64,000 bases of DNA, taken from assembly GCA_964648795.1 (NCBI GenBank), contig CAZYMB010000002.1:124001-188000 (forward strand). Direction: 5' to 3'. Shown piece after piece: positions 9,886-18,106 of the stretch (position 1 is its first letter; each line of letters begins with the position of its first letter). The position numbers were made by a program, and so were the translations under genes. The stretch comes from JAHDDW01 sp964648795. Lineage in GTDB: Bacteria; Actinomycetota; Acidimicrobiia; Acidimicrobiales; SZUA-35. The notes under the pieces are model-generated. The model was not told the origin of the DNA and did not search any database. It worked only from the letters and a program-made list of their open reading frames with translations.

Positions 9886-10929
9886 CTATCTAGCAGCGTT
9901 AGCGTATATCTCTTCGTAAGCCGAAACCATTGCCGAGGCTGAAAAACGCTCACAGATGTTACGGCGACATGCCTCTGCATCCAGTTTCTCCACGGCTTCG
10001 GCGGCTTCAACAAATTCGTGTGTTTCATTGACGACGAACCCAGTCTCGCCGTGTTTCACAAGCTCAGAAGTCGAACCATAGTCGAAGGTAACAACGGGTG
10101 TTCCACAGGCCTGTGCTTCGGCCATAACAATACCGAATGGTTCATCCCACTGGATCGGGTTTAGAAGCCCTTTAGCTTTTGACAGCAACTCCATTTTCTC
10201 ATTCGAGTAGAACCCAACCTCACCCACGTACTCGACGTTAGTTGAGAGTTGTGGCTTCACATATTCGTCGAAGTAATCTCGCTCTGCGGGCTCGTTGATC
10301 TTGCCCGCAAGATACAGTGGCACACCCAGCTTGTTGGCAACTTCGCATGCAATATGTGGTCCCTTCTCCGGGCAGAACCTGCCTAGAAATGAGTAGAAGT
10401 TTTCTTTGTTTTCTACAAACGGATACTTTGCTAGATCTAAACCGTTGTAGACAACGTGATCAACCTGAAGCATCGGGTAAGTAGAGCGTTGATACTCCGA
10501 GATTGAAACAAACTTAGTCTTTGAGTCGCTCAACTGTTCAAAGAAGACACCGTGGGGAGCGTTAGAAGTTCCGTGAAGGGTATGAACAACTGGTATGTCA
10601 ATAAACTCAGCGCAGAGTAACCCGTCTTTCCAGGTATGGTCCGCAATCACATCGAAGTCGCCATTTTCGATTTCCTTGTATGCATACATAACGTTGGCGA
10701 TACTTGTCGACAAAAACGGCGATGGCGGAGCATCTAGATAGCTGAGCTGACCGAAATCAAACAGAGCCAGTTTGTTTGCCTTAGTCTGTGAATCCTCGAC
10801 GGTAAACACTGTTACATCGTGGCCTTTATCTACTAGCCCATCAACAAGTAGCTCGGCTACGGATTCAATGCCCCCATAGTTCTTGGGAGGCATAGGTATC
10901 CATGGCGGCAAAACAACGGCGATTCGCAT
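9886..10929 (-). CDS. family 4 glycosyltransferase
   Basis: 347 residues with a GT-B fold pattern. The N-terminus reads MRIAVVLPPWIPMPPKNYGG with the early glycine-rich acceptor loop. The C-terminal half has SFLGRFCPEKGPHIACEVA and the nucleotide-sugar site EPFGIVMAEAQACGTPVV, including the E-x7-E pair that defines GT4. Likely cytoplasmic and involved in a glycolipid, trehalose-like or cell-envelope sugar; the acceptor cannot be told from sequence. Its start lies 71 bases from the start of the divergent small gene at 11001. Confidence 0.85.
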   Translation of the reverse strand: MRIAVVLPPWIPMPPKNYGGIESVAELLVDGLVDKGHDVTVFTVEDSQTKANKLALFDFGQLSYLDAPPSPFLSTSIANVMYAYKEIENGDFDVIADHTWKDGLLCAEFIDIPVVHTLHGTSNAPHGVFFEQLSDSKTKFVSISEYQRSTYPMLQVDHVVYNGLDLAKYPFVENKENFYSFLGRFCPEKGPHIACEVANKLGVPLYLAGKINEPAERDYFDEYVKPQLSTNVEYVGEVGFYSNEKMELLSKAKGLLNPIQWDEPFGIVMAEAQACGTPVVTFDYGSTSELVKHGETGFVVNETHEFVEAAEAVEKLDAEACRRNICERFSASAMVSAYEEIYANAAR

Positions 10930-11000
10930 CCAATCAGACTAGTACAATGTATCAAGACGGCCATCTGGGGTTACCCTTAAGTAAGACAAAGGCGGCCACT

Positions 11001-11276
11001 ATGAGCGACATACATAAAGCTATTTCAGCTATTGCTAGCTTCACAAGCAACGAAGCAAAAAATTACTACCCGCTGCTTAACCGAAGACAAGCAGAAGTTC
11101 TCATCAACTACCTCATATCAGCAACTAGTCGAGGTGGGATAGAGGAAACATTAACTCAAGATCAAAGAGGCATTGCCAGAGCCCATGCTGCAAAGTTTAA
11201 ACGAATGCATCCCAACAACCGTTTAGGCTTTCCAGCGAACCCATCGGAAGCTAGACGAATTTTAAACTCTTTGTAA
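11001..11276 (+). CDS. small soluble protein, function unknown
   Basis: 91 residues. The start at 11001 (MSDIHKAIS) is preferred to 10902, because the longer frame overlaps the divergent glycosyltransferase start and its extra residues are unstructured. GGCGG lies upstream at suitable spacing. The product is mixed helical and basic, with NYYPLLNRRQAEVLINYLI and a conserved-looking NRLGFPANPSEARRIL. I recognise no family. The convergent gene ends one base after its stop. Confidence 0.55.
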   Translation: MSDIHKAISAIASFTSNEAKNYYPLLNRRQAEVLINYLISATSRGGIEETLTQDQRGIARAHAAKFKRMHPNNRLGFPANPSEARRILNSL

Positions 11277-11277
11277 A

Positions 11278-12225
11278 CTAAGCTTCGACGCCTAGTTCGA
11301 GTCCTTCAGCTTCAGCTGATGCAATCAGGTCTGCGCCAAGGTCATCTCTAGTTAAATCAATATCAACAGCTGACTCTTTGATTAGGTGAACTGAAACTTC
11401 TGGGTCAGCGGTCACAAGCAAAGTCTTTCTTACCGACGGAGTCTTCGCTGCTACTGAGAGCATCTCTCCTGCGACCTTAACAAGTAGGTGAGCTTGCGCT
11501 GGGTCAGAGATTGGTTCTAACTGCCAATCAATTACTGTGTCTGCTCCAACTTCTTCTCTTAACGATGCAGCCTCAACTTCGACACATAGTCTCGCAAGAT
11601 TTTCCGAATCATCAAACGGACTTTCGTCTGACATTGGATTGACAGAAACATTTGTTCTCCACAAACGCTCACTGCGCAAACACTCAAGACGCCACAGCGA
11701 CTCTGAACGCTCAGTTGGCCCATCAAAGTTTTCAGTCTCTACGTCTGGCTCTTGCAGACTATCAACCTCGGTTACGGGCGCTAACTCAGGGGCTGCATAT
11801 ACGGGCTCGACTATAAGGTCAACAAACTTTCGTTCTGTTGTAGCCAAATTAGTCTCGGCATTAATAACTCGTCTACGTATCCCACCAAGTTCTCTACGCA
11901 ATAATGTCTGGTGTCGAACCGCTCGATACATCGAGGCTCGGCTCATGCTGAATCCGGATTGAAGCTGCGAGTTTGCACGATTTGCGGAGTCAAGCTGACC
12001 CTGCAGATCTTTGGCCTTACTTGAAGAGTTCATCTGCTTGCGGCGCCACTGGGATGCTTCGTCAACTGCCTCTTCGGTTAGGCCTCTTTGTTTAAATAGT
12101 AAGATAGCTAACAGAAGAGAAACTAAACATGCGATCAAAAGGGCGAGAATCACAAATATAAAGATAGCATCTTTGACCTTGTACTTACTCTTAAAAACGC
12201 CATAGGTTGATGTGTAAATATACAT
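11278..12225 (-). CDS. membrane-anchored coiled-coil protein
   Basis: About 315 residues from the ATG at 12225. A frame from 12258 would run into tRNA-Arg. One membrane segment (IFIFVILALLIACLVSLLLAILLF) near residue 20 is followed by about 120 residues of heptad-like helix (KDLQGQLDSANRANSQL...) and a C-terminal alpha/beta region rich in acidic residues. This is an N-in or RmuC/DUF-type scaffold layout, but no family motif is visible. It is divergent from tRNA-Arg. Confidence 0.6.
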   Translation of the reverse strand: MYIYTSTYGVFKSKYKVKDAIFIFVILALLIACLVSLLLAILLFKQRGLTEEAVDEASQWRRKQMNSSSKAKDLQGQLDSANRANSQLQSGFSMSRASMYRAVRHQTLLRRELGGIRRRVINAETNLATTERKFVDLIVEPVYAAPELAPVTEVDSLQEPDVETENFDGPTERSESLWRLECLRSERLWRTNVSVNPMSDESPFDDSENLARLCVEVEAASLREEVGADTVIDWQLEPISDPAQAHLLVKVAGEMLSVAAKTPSVRKTLLVTADPEVSVHLIKESAVDIDLTRDDLGADLIASAEAEGLELGVEA

Positions 12226-12243
12226 GTCTACAATGATTGGTCT

Positions 12244-12317
12244 GCACCCGTAGCTCAACTGGATAGAGCGTCTGACTACGAATCAGGAGGTTCGGGGTTC
12301 GAATCCCTGCGGGTGCG
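12244..12317 (+). tRNA. tRNA-Arg(ACG)
   Basis: A full cloverleaf: acceptor arms GCACCCG and CGGGTGC, D-arm TAGCTCAACTGGATAGAGC, anticodon stem TCTGA/TCAGG around loop CTACGAA, T-arm CGGGG-TTCGAAT-CCCTG, discriminator G at 12317. The anticodon ACG (read as ICG after deamination) decodes CGU/CGC/CGA arginine codons. No CCA is encoded in the DNA, so the CCA-adding enzyme at 41008 would be needed. Confidence 0.95.
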
Positions 12318-12519
12318 CTTTTCTTCTCCCCATAAAATACGCAAAAAAATGCTCGACAAATGGGCTCTGTGTCGTTAAGATCCGATTGTCGGGTGGAGCT
12401 GACTTGCCGTAAGGCCTTCTTTAGCGTGCGCTTTTATGTAGCAGCTTTGGGTAAAAACCCATGTTTAGCTCTATTAATGAAGTTTTCGCCGATAGGAGCC
12501 TCAAGGTTTGGAGGCCGAA

Positions 12520-12783
12520 ATGCCAAAACAATGGATGTACACAATCGTATTACTGTTTGTTCTCTTCCTCATTTACGCTGACCCATCTGGGGCAGGAGAG
12601 TTCGCCGGAAGTTTCTTCGGGCTACTAGGAAGACTGGGCGCAGGAATAGTAACCTTCTTCCAAAATGCAGCTAGTAACGCTGACGCACCTGACCTAGTTC
12701 AGAACGCAATTACAACAACGACCCTCGACCTAGATTTCAACGGCTTAAATGCTGGTCAAGATCTTGGACCATCCTCTAACTAA
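12520..12783 (+). CDS. small membrane protein
   Basis: 87 residues starting at the ATG at 12520, with GGAGG at 12510-12514. The N-terminus (WMYTIVLLFVLFLIYADPSG) is a membrane segment, followed by a glycine-rich second hydrophobic helix (FFGLLGRLGAGIVTFF) and a Thr/Asp-rich tail. No family recognised. The PH-domain gene at 12802 starts 18 bases later, so the two likely form an operon. The 200 bases between tRNA-Arg and this gene hold short inverted repeats (GCC-gtaa-GGC, GGGT-aaaa-ACCC) but no RNA family I can name. Confidence 0.6.
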   Translation: MPKQWMYTIVLLFVLFLIYADPSGAGEFAGSFFGLLGRLGAGIVTFFQNAASNADAPDLVQNAITTTTLDLDFNGLNAGQDLGPSSN

Positions 12784-12801
12784 TCACTTAGGTATGACCC
12801 T

Positions 12802-13548
12802 ATGACGCAAGCTAGCGCATCTTTTGGCGACGACTTTCTAGCCATTGAGAAAGCTGGCCTTAAACGTCGTAGACCTCGAGGGCTTCGGACACTGTTTGTC
12901 CCTCTGCAAGAGTCGGAAATCCTTGTTCGCGACGAAGTTGTTCTATACAAAGAACGCAAGCACTGGTTCTCTCTCGCAGAGCCTGTATTTACCGCATTTG
13001 TTCTTATATGCGCACTAGCGATAATAACCTTTGGACTCGTACCAACCACAAGCTTCGGAGTGGCCTTTGTAGGGTTTACCTTCGTGTTTGCCATCTGGTT
13101 TACACATCGCAAGATTAAAGACTGGTCTAAGCCCGCGCTATACACCCTCGGAGTACTCGCCTTCTTCGCCCTCACCGAAGCAGCCCTCGACAGCCTCGCA
13201 TTCCTAGCGATGGCTGTCATCTTGTTAAAACTGTTCTTCGAACTGAGCAGAGCCTATTGGCGCACTATGTACCTAACGAATAGACGTGTGTTAATGGCAG
13301 AGAGCCCATGGTCACGAGACATCTCCTCTGTAGCCCTGGGGCGAATCACCGACATAAGCATCCACCAGACACACACTGGCGGGTTCTTTGGCTACTCTCA
13401 CCTCAAAGTGGAGACAGCTGGACAGGATCAGGCACTAAAGCATGTCGACTTCCTACGGTACCCTGACGACTTCTATCAAAGCCTAATTACGCTGTCTACC
13501 GGCGAAGCTAACCTCGAGAAGTTCTTCAAATCTGAAGACGACGCCTAG
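12802..13548 (+). CDS. membrane protein with bacterial PH domain
   Basis: 248 residues. Two pairs of hydrophobic segments (about residues 58-95 and 115-150) precede a C-terminal bPH_2/DUF304 domain: YLTNRRVLMAES, then VALGRITDISIHQT, then FGYSHLKVETAG. The family is common in actinobacterial membranes and of poorly defined role. It follows a small membrane protein, probably in one transcript, and is followed by the rpmB leader. Confidence 0.75.
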   Translation: MTQASASFGDDFLAIEKAGLKRRRPRGLRTLFVPLQESEILVRDEVVLYKERKHWFSLAEPVFTAFVLICALAIITFGLVPTTSFGVAFVGFTFVFAIWFTHRKIKDWSKPALYTLGVLAFFALTEAALDSLAFLAMAVILLKLFFELSRAYWRTMYLTNRRVLMAESPWSRDISSVALGRITDISIHQTHTGGFFGYSHLKVETAGQDQALKHVDFLRYPDDFYQSLITLSTGEANLEKFFKSEDDA

Positions 13549-13673
13549 AAACTCCCAGGGGTGTAAAAATCTAGCTTCAAGGTAGGATAATCGGGGCAGA
13601 GAAAGTATCTCTCTCATCATTTGTGTGGGCCATCCCGACGCCAGTGGGGATCCAAACTAAACAAGGATTTGTT

Positions 13674-13910
13674 ATGTCTAACATTTGTCAGGTAACAGGT
13701 AAAAAACCAAGCTTTGGTAATAGCATTTCTCACTCGCACAGAGTGACTAAGCGTCGTTGGAACCCAAACATCCAGAAGCAACGCTTCTATCTTCCGTCTG
13801 AGAAGCGATGGGTCTCGCTTACTGTGAGCGCCAAAGGAATTAAGACCATCAACAAGCGTGGTATCGAGTCCGTTGTAGCAGAGCTACGTAACCGTGGAGA
13901 AAAGGTCTAA
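13674..13910 (+). CDS. rpmB: ribosomal protein L28, cysteine-free-type paralogue
   Basis: 78 residues from the ATG at 13674; the frame extends upstream to 13623 but the family begins at MSNICQVTGKKPSFGN. It binds the large ribosomal subunit. It has a single Cys and lacks the paired CxxC zinc motifs of the C+ form. RFYLPSEKRWVSLTVSAKGIKTI closely follows the mycobacterial RpmB2 (C-minus) pattern. Its TAA shares a base with the ATG of rpmG. Confidence 0.95.
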   Translation: MSNICQVTGKKPSFGNSISHSHRVTKRRWNPNIQKQRFYLPSEKRWVSLTVSAKGIKTINKRGIESVVAELRNRGEKV

Positions 13911-14077
13911 TGGCTAAAGGTTCCGATAAACGTCCAGTAGTTAAGCTACGTTCAACAGCTGGCACAGGCCACATGTATGTGACTACAAAGAACAAAGTCA
14001 ACACACGAGAGCGCCTTGAGCTAAAGAAGTTCGACCCTGTAGCGCGCAAGCACGTTACCTACAAAGAAGAACGCTAA
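13910..14077 (+). CDS. rpmG: ribosomal protein L33, cysteine-free type
   Basis: 55 residues: MAKGSDKRPVVKLRSTAGTG, then YVTTKNKVN, ending HVTYKEER. The RPVVKLRSTAGTG stretch is the L33 signature. It contains no cysteine, so it is the zinc-independent (C-minus) form. Its start overlaps the rpmB stop as TAATG. In mycobacteria the C-minus L28 and L33 genes are adjacent and controlled by the zinc regulator Zur; I see no clear Zur palindrome upstream here. Confidence 0.95.
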   Translation: MAKGSDKRPVVKLRSTAGTGHMYVTTKNKVNTRERLELKKFDPVARKHVTYKEER

Positions 14078-14199
14078 GCCTCAAAGTTATCGCAACTCAT
14101 TCTAGTTGCTAAACTAATTTGCGTACTCGGAATACTGTGTTCGTCTAGTAGGTTTGAAATTACCCTGAGCAATCGCTCAATCAAACCTGAAAGGCAATA

Positions 14200-14847
14200 A
14201 TGACACTTGCATCTGCACTAGAGGCACAAGTAGAAGGCTTCAAAGAAGTAGCTCCGTTGGAAGTAATAGAACTAGCAGGAGCCAAAACGCAAGAACTTGC
14301 AGAATCTGGAATCGTTGAACAAACACCACAAGTCGGTGATGTACTTAAAGACTTCGAACTTCCGAATGCTCAGGGCGAAAACCGCTCGTTAACTGACTTG
14401 CGTGCCGATGGCCCAGTAGTTATCACTTTCTACCGCGGCGGTTGGTGCCCATACTGCAACCTAGAACTAAATGCTTGGCAAGAACAACTAGCAGAAGTCA
14501 AAGCTGCTGGAGCAACCCTTGTTGCTATCACTCCAGAGCTTCCCGATTCATCGTTAACGACCGCAGAGAAAAACAATCTAGAGTTTGAGGTTCTAACTGA
14601 TAAAGACAGTGCCTACATCAAACAGCTAGGCCTTGTTTTCACGCTCGCTGAAGAGCTTCGGCCAGCATACGAGGGCTTTGGAATCGATATCGCCAAGCAC
14701 AACGGTAACGACACATTCGAGCTACCACTAGCTGCTACATACGTGGTTAACACTCAGGGCGAAATCGTAAGCGCATGGGCTGACGCCGACTACACAAAGC
14801 GTCAAGAACCTAGCGAGGTAGTAGAAATCTTGAAAGGTCTTAACTAA
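14200..14847 (+). CDS. peroxiredoxin-like (AhpC/TSA family) protein
   Basis: 215 residues. A thioredoxin-fold core starts near residue 45 (VGDVLKDFELPNAQG). The active-site region is FYRGGWCPYC, with the peroxidatic-type Cys and a second Cys three residues on. A GWCPYC motif is typical of the peroxiredoxin-like subgroup, not classic AhpC (VCPTE). It probably reduces peroxides with thioredoxin in the cytoplasm; trxA and trxB are also in this window. No signal peptide. It ends at a strong bidirectional terminator. Confidence 0.85.
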   Translation: MTLASALEAQVEGFKEVAPLEVIELAGAKTQELAESGIVEQTPQVGDVLKDFELPNAQGENRSLTDLRADGPVVITFYRGGWCPYCNLELNAWQEQLAEVKAAGATLVAITPELPDSSLTTAEKNNLEFEVLTDKDSAYIKQLGLVFTLAEELRPAYEGFGIDIAKHNGNDTFELPLAATYVVNTQGEIVSAWADADYTKRQEPSEVVEILKGLN

Positions 14848-14865
14848 CAAACTCTTCAGGGACCG

Positions 14866-14916
14866 CGAAAACGAGTTGTGCGCAGGCCATAGGGATCTGC
14901 GCACAACTCGTTTTCG
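14866..14916. terminator. bidirectional terminator, 20-bp perfect stem
   Basis: Arms CGAAAACGAGTTGTGCGCAG (14866-14885) and its exact complement (14897-14916) enclose an 11-base loop. A-rich and T-rich ends suit termination on both strands. It separates the convergent peroxiredoxin and S51 peptidase genes. Its inner 11-bp stem recurs at 15698-15730. Confidence 0.85.
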
Positions 14917-14955
14917 AATTACATTCACGCCTCGACTGCCGAACGTCCTAATTTG

Positions 14956-15618
14956 CTAAGTATTTCTAAAAATCATCAACGGTTCGGTGCCAATGAAAGA
15001 TACCTTATCTCCATCTACTACTACAGCAGCATCATCGGCAATACCGTAGATTGGAACATTTGGCTGGGACCCGAAAGTACGTCTTAGTTCTTCATTAGTA
15101 CTTGGATAACCTATCCGATCAACATGAGGGCAAATGCCGAAGTCAACCAACTCAAGATATGAATCGATCCCGTATTCATTCCCATCAGTCAGCTCCGTTT
15201 CAGAAACCAGCACAGGAGTTCGATGGCCAAGGACCATGGAGCCAGCCGAACTGCCTACCCAAACCTTTGTTTCCAAAGTATCTCTGATCGAAGTGTCAAA
15301 GCCTGTGTCTATAAATGTTCTCATCAAGAAGTCCGTATGACCACCAACACAATAGATTGCATCACAGTCTGCCATCTTGTCTACAACCTGGTCCGAGCTC
15401 AATGCTCTCAGGTTCACTAACTCAACTGGACCACCAAATTTGGTGGCTATAGCATTCAGTTGCATGATGACCCAGCGCTTGTCCCCCGGCTCTCCCGGAT
15501 AGGCTTCGTTGATAACTGCAAATGAAATCTCGCTGGCCGGTTTACCTACAAGCTCAATACAAGCATCTACAATTTCTTGAGTTGGAAATCCACCCTCTGA
15601 TGTAAGTAGCAATCGCAT
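14956..15618 (-). CDS. peptidase E-like (S51) serine hydrolase
   Basis: 220 residues. The nucleophile elbow VGSSAGSMVLG (Ser near residue 124) and the upstream CVGGHTDFL (oxyanion/GG region) match the S51 family, whose best-known member is Asp-specific dipeptidase PepE. His in PHVDR is a candidate triad residue. Cytoplasmic, no signal peptide. Relatives also include cyanophycinase, but the short length fits PepE better. Flanked on both sides by hairpins sharing a stem. Confidence 0.75.
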   Translation of the reverse strand: MRLLLTSEGGFPTQEIVDACIELVGKPASEISFAVINEAYPGEPGDKRWVIMQLNAIATKFGGPVELVNLRALSSDQVVDKMADCDAIYCVGGHTDFLMRTFIDTGFDTSIRDTLETKVWVGSSAGSMVLGHRTPVLVSETELTDGNEYGIDSYLELVDFGICPHVDRIGYPSTNEELRRTFGSQPNVPIYGIADDAAVVVDGDKVSFIGTEPLMIFRNT

Positions 15619-15697
15619 AGTCCAAGATTACACAAAGTGAAGGTTGCGCTTTCGGTCAATCTGAAAATTAGTCGGCAAAGCACTTCCGGTAAAAACA

Positions 15698-15730
15698 GTT
15701 GTGCGCAGACTGTATTAGCCTGCGCACAAC
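15698..15730. terminator. hairpin terminator sharing a stem with the one at 14866
   Basis: Arms GTTGTGCGCAG (15698-15708) and CTGCGCACAAC (15720-15730) with an 11-base loop. It lies just past the stop of the sigma-factor gene on the minus strand, with A-rich DNA on the left that reads as a U-run in that direction. The stem is identical to the inner stem at 14866-14916, though the loop differs. Confidence 0.75.
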
Positions 15731-15756
15731 CATGGTATTAGATTAGATTTGTTGTT

Positions 15757-16716
15757 CTATTGTTTTCGAACAGCTGAACTTGCCAACTTGCGAACCGGGA
15801 TGAAAGGCTCTTCGGGGATTTGATACTCATCATCCCAAGTTGTAAGTCGCTCATGCCAATCAGAAGCCGTTCCAATTGAGTCAGAGAATGCTGCTCTTCG
15901 TTTAGCTACTTTGCCCACAGGTTTATCAGAATCATCTTCAATTGTGTATTGAGCTTCGATACCAAGCTTTAGTGCTTGCAGGGCCTCACTTCGAAGTTGA
16001 GATACTCGAGACTCTGTGACGTTTAGATACTGAGCTAGTTGTTTAGATGACTTTCCTTCTAGGAAGTAACCGATAATGACTGCTCGTTGGCGTTCTGGCA
16101 GAAGCCTTACAGCGTCACGCAGGTAAGAGTGGATCTCTCGGCCTTCTAGTTCTTCAGTAGGGTCAATGGCCTTTGGGTCACTTAGTACATCAACAAGAGT
16201 TAGTTCTTCATCAGATGAGTCATTGGTCTCGTGGTCTAATGCCAGAACGACAGATCGGAATAGACGGTCTTGGATTCTAGCTAGGTCTGAGCGGGACATT
16301 CCCATCTCTTTTGCTGTCTCATGATTCTCAGGAACTCGTCCAAGTCGAGAAGCTAATTGTTGTTCGGTTGCTTCAAGGCGACGTGCTAGAAGTCGCACAG
16401 AGCGTGGTGCCCAGTCTGCTGCTCTCACTGAGTCAAGGATTGCGCCACGTATTCTTTGAGCGGCAAATCGTTCGAATGGTACGCCTCGTGAAGCGTCAAA
16501 GCGACGAGAAGCTTCTACTAGACCAAGCGCTCCAGCTCTTGCTAGCTCTTCACGATCAACGTGTCTTGGAAAGTGCACCGCTACTTGGAACACCACATGG
16601 TTTACTAACTCAACGTTTGCTTCGATACGAGCGTTGATTTCAGTAAGATCCATTTCTGGTTCCTGAGCGTCAGTCTTGGTTTTGTTTGCTTTGGTTTTAT
16701 TAGCCACTTTGTTCAC
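15757..16716 (-). CDS. FliA/WhiG-like sigma-70 family factor
   Basis: 319 residues from a GTG at 16716; a start at MDLTEINAR 21 residues in is also possible. Region 2 reads HVDREELARAGALGLVEASRRFD...PFERFAAQRIRGAILDSVR, region 3 follows (LARRLEATEQQLASRLGR), and region 4 has the HTH LPERQRAVIIGYFLEGKSSKQLAQYLNVTESRVSQLRSEAL. The arrangement and RIRGAILDSVR match sigma-28-type factors. No flagellar gene is in the window, so a developmental, envelope or stress regulon is as likely as motility. A C-terminal 55-residue tail past region 4 is extra. The upstream DNA carries two copies of CTTTAGCGAAA. Confidence 0.88.
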   Translation of the reverse strand: MNKVANKTKANKTKTDAQEPEMDLTEINARIEANVELVNHVVFQVAVHFPRHVDREELARAGALGLVEASRRFDASRGVPFERFAAQRIRGAILDSVRAADWAPRSVRLLARRLEATEQQLASRLGRVPENHETAKEMGMSRSDLARIQDRLFRSVVLALDHETNDSSDEELTLVDVLSDPKAIDPTEELEGREIHSYLRDAVRLLPERQRAVIIGYFLEGKSSKQLAQYLNVTESRVSQLRSEALQALKLGIEAQYTIEDDSDKPVGKVAKRRAAFSDSIGTASDWHERLTTWDDEYQIPEEPFIPVRKLASSAVRKQ

Positions 16717-16782
16717 CCCGTTGGCCCGGATAATCCGGTTCGTTTTTGTTAGAACACAGTTAACGACACAAAGTGAGAAAAC

Positions 16783-16852
16783 CTTTAGCGAAAATCTAAA
16801 GAAATTTCGTTATCGATAGTAACGGTAAATAAACCTCGCTTCTTTAGCGAAA
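16783..16852. promoter_or_regulatory. paired CTTTAGCGAAA motifs upstream of the sigma-factor gene
   Basis: CTTTAGCGAAA occurs exactly at 16783-16793 and 16842-16852, 59 bases apart. The first copy also forms an inverted repeat with a following CTAAAG. They sit in the 160-base gap between two minus-strand genes, upstream of the sigma-factor gene. This could be a regulator-binding or promoter element; function is inferred from position only. Confidence 0.35.
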
Positions 16853-16876
16853 TAGGCCGGACGGTCTAACCCTGAT

Positions 16877-17974
16877 CTAATATCGAAAAACTCGAATTCC
16901 TGCCCCAGCAACTGCTGCCAGGACCTCATCTGTGGATCTGAGGCCCGCAAGGCCGTATGCGCCTCGAGGCAGCTCATGGCTAAGTTGAAGCTCTGCTACT
17001 GCTGCCACTACTTCTGCTGATATATAGCTTGGGCTACCGGAAACTCCATAGACAACCGTCGAGGAAGCCCCATCACTTTCACCATTAGCTTCAACACGAA
17101 TACCAGCTGGACCACCATCTGTATGCGGAGGACGCAACATTGGCAGCCTTGAAGTTAACCTATCTCTTCTGTTGGCGGCGAGGCGGGCACGAATCTTAGG
17201 AACTTCTAGAAAGGGTCTGAGCAACAGCGGTGACGCTAGCGCTGCCCTATAACAGTCCCGACCCCCAATTGGCTCCGGAAACCAATGCAGCAGCCGACCT
17301 GTCCCCGACTGGCCGTGCTGCCAAGCACCGTCAACCCAATTTAGTGTCTTGCCTTTTAACGAGCTATGGTGGCTTCTCGCACACGCTGGGCCAGCGGTTC
17401 CTGCCTTAGATATGACGACATCGGAACATTCATCCAACTGATTAGCCGCTTTAACTGCCAATAAACAGCTAAGACCGGGGCTTAAACCAGCACCTATTAT
17501 GAGAGATGTGTCGTTGTTTTCTGCTAACTCAGATAGCTCTTTTAGGTCTTGGCATTCCTCTAAGTCATCTGACAGCGTGATAACTGTAACTCCTGCGGTT
17601 AGCGCTTGACGAGCGAATCGGGTGTGAGTTCGCCGGGGCGTTGCAATAACTACCAGGTCGACGTTGGCCTGTTTAATCTCTTCAGCTGACCAATCGCTAG
17701 CGTTAGAGCGTGTGGCCAACTTAACTCTAAACCCACTTCGGATTAGGGATTGCTCTATTGCTCTACCCGTTAGCCCATACCCAAAAATTAAGGCAACTTC
17801 ACCAACAGCTTCCGAACCGTCGAAGTCCTCCTCACTAAAGTTGACACGCTGCCAATGGTCATGAGTATCTTGGATTGCTTGACTCGAATTTGATTGAGAA
17901 CGCACAAAAATCGAAGCAAGGCCAGTCAGGCCAAGTGCTAGCACCACCCGTCGAGCTAGTTCTAATATCCGCAT
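16877..17974 (-). CDS. saccharopine dehydrogenase-like NAD(P)-binding protein
   Basis: 365 residues. A Rossmann motif near residue 65 (IFGYGLTGRAIEQSLIRSGFRVKLATRS) is followed by VVIATPRRTHTRFARQAL and GAGLSPGLSCLLA, the layout of saccharopine dehydrogenase-like or dihydrodipicolinate-reductase-like oxidoreductases. An N-terminal hydrophobic stretch (VVLALGLTGLASIFV) before the domain may anchor it. Substrate unknown. It lies between a sigma factor and tRNA-Ile, and may be co-transcribed with neither. Confidence 0.7.
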   Translation of the reverse strand: MRILELARRVVLALGLTGLASIFVRSQSNSSQAIQDTHDHWQRVNFSEEDFDGSEAVGEVALIFGYGLTGRAIEQSLIRSGFRVKLATRSNASDWSAEEIKQANVDLVVIATPRRTHTRFARQALTAGVTVITLSDDLEECQDLKELSELAENNDTSLIIGAGLSPGLSCLLAVKAANQLDECSDVVISKAGTAGPACARSHHSSLKGKTLNWVDGAWQHGQSGTGRLLHWFPEPIGGRDCYRAALASPLLLRPFLEVPKIRARLAANRRDRLTSRLPMLRPPHTDGGPAGIRVEANGESDGASSTVVYGVSGSPSYISAEVVAAVAELQLSHELPRGAYGLAGLRSTDEVLAAVAGAGIRVFRY

Positions 17975-17996
17975 TGACGCCTTTCGGCTTATCTAG

Positions 17997-18070
<74 letters not shown>

Positions 18071-18106
18071 AGACTCATTGAATCTAGTGGTTGATTGACG
18101 AATTAA

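Noticed and set aside
10902..11000. Longer frame for the small gene at 11001
   Set aside because: It overlaps the divergent glycosyltransferase start and adds unstructured residues; the ATG at 11001 fits better.
12360..12581. 73-residue ORF after tRNA-Arg
   Set aside because: It overlaps the better supported membrane gene at 12520 and has no family or ribosome site.
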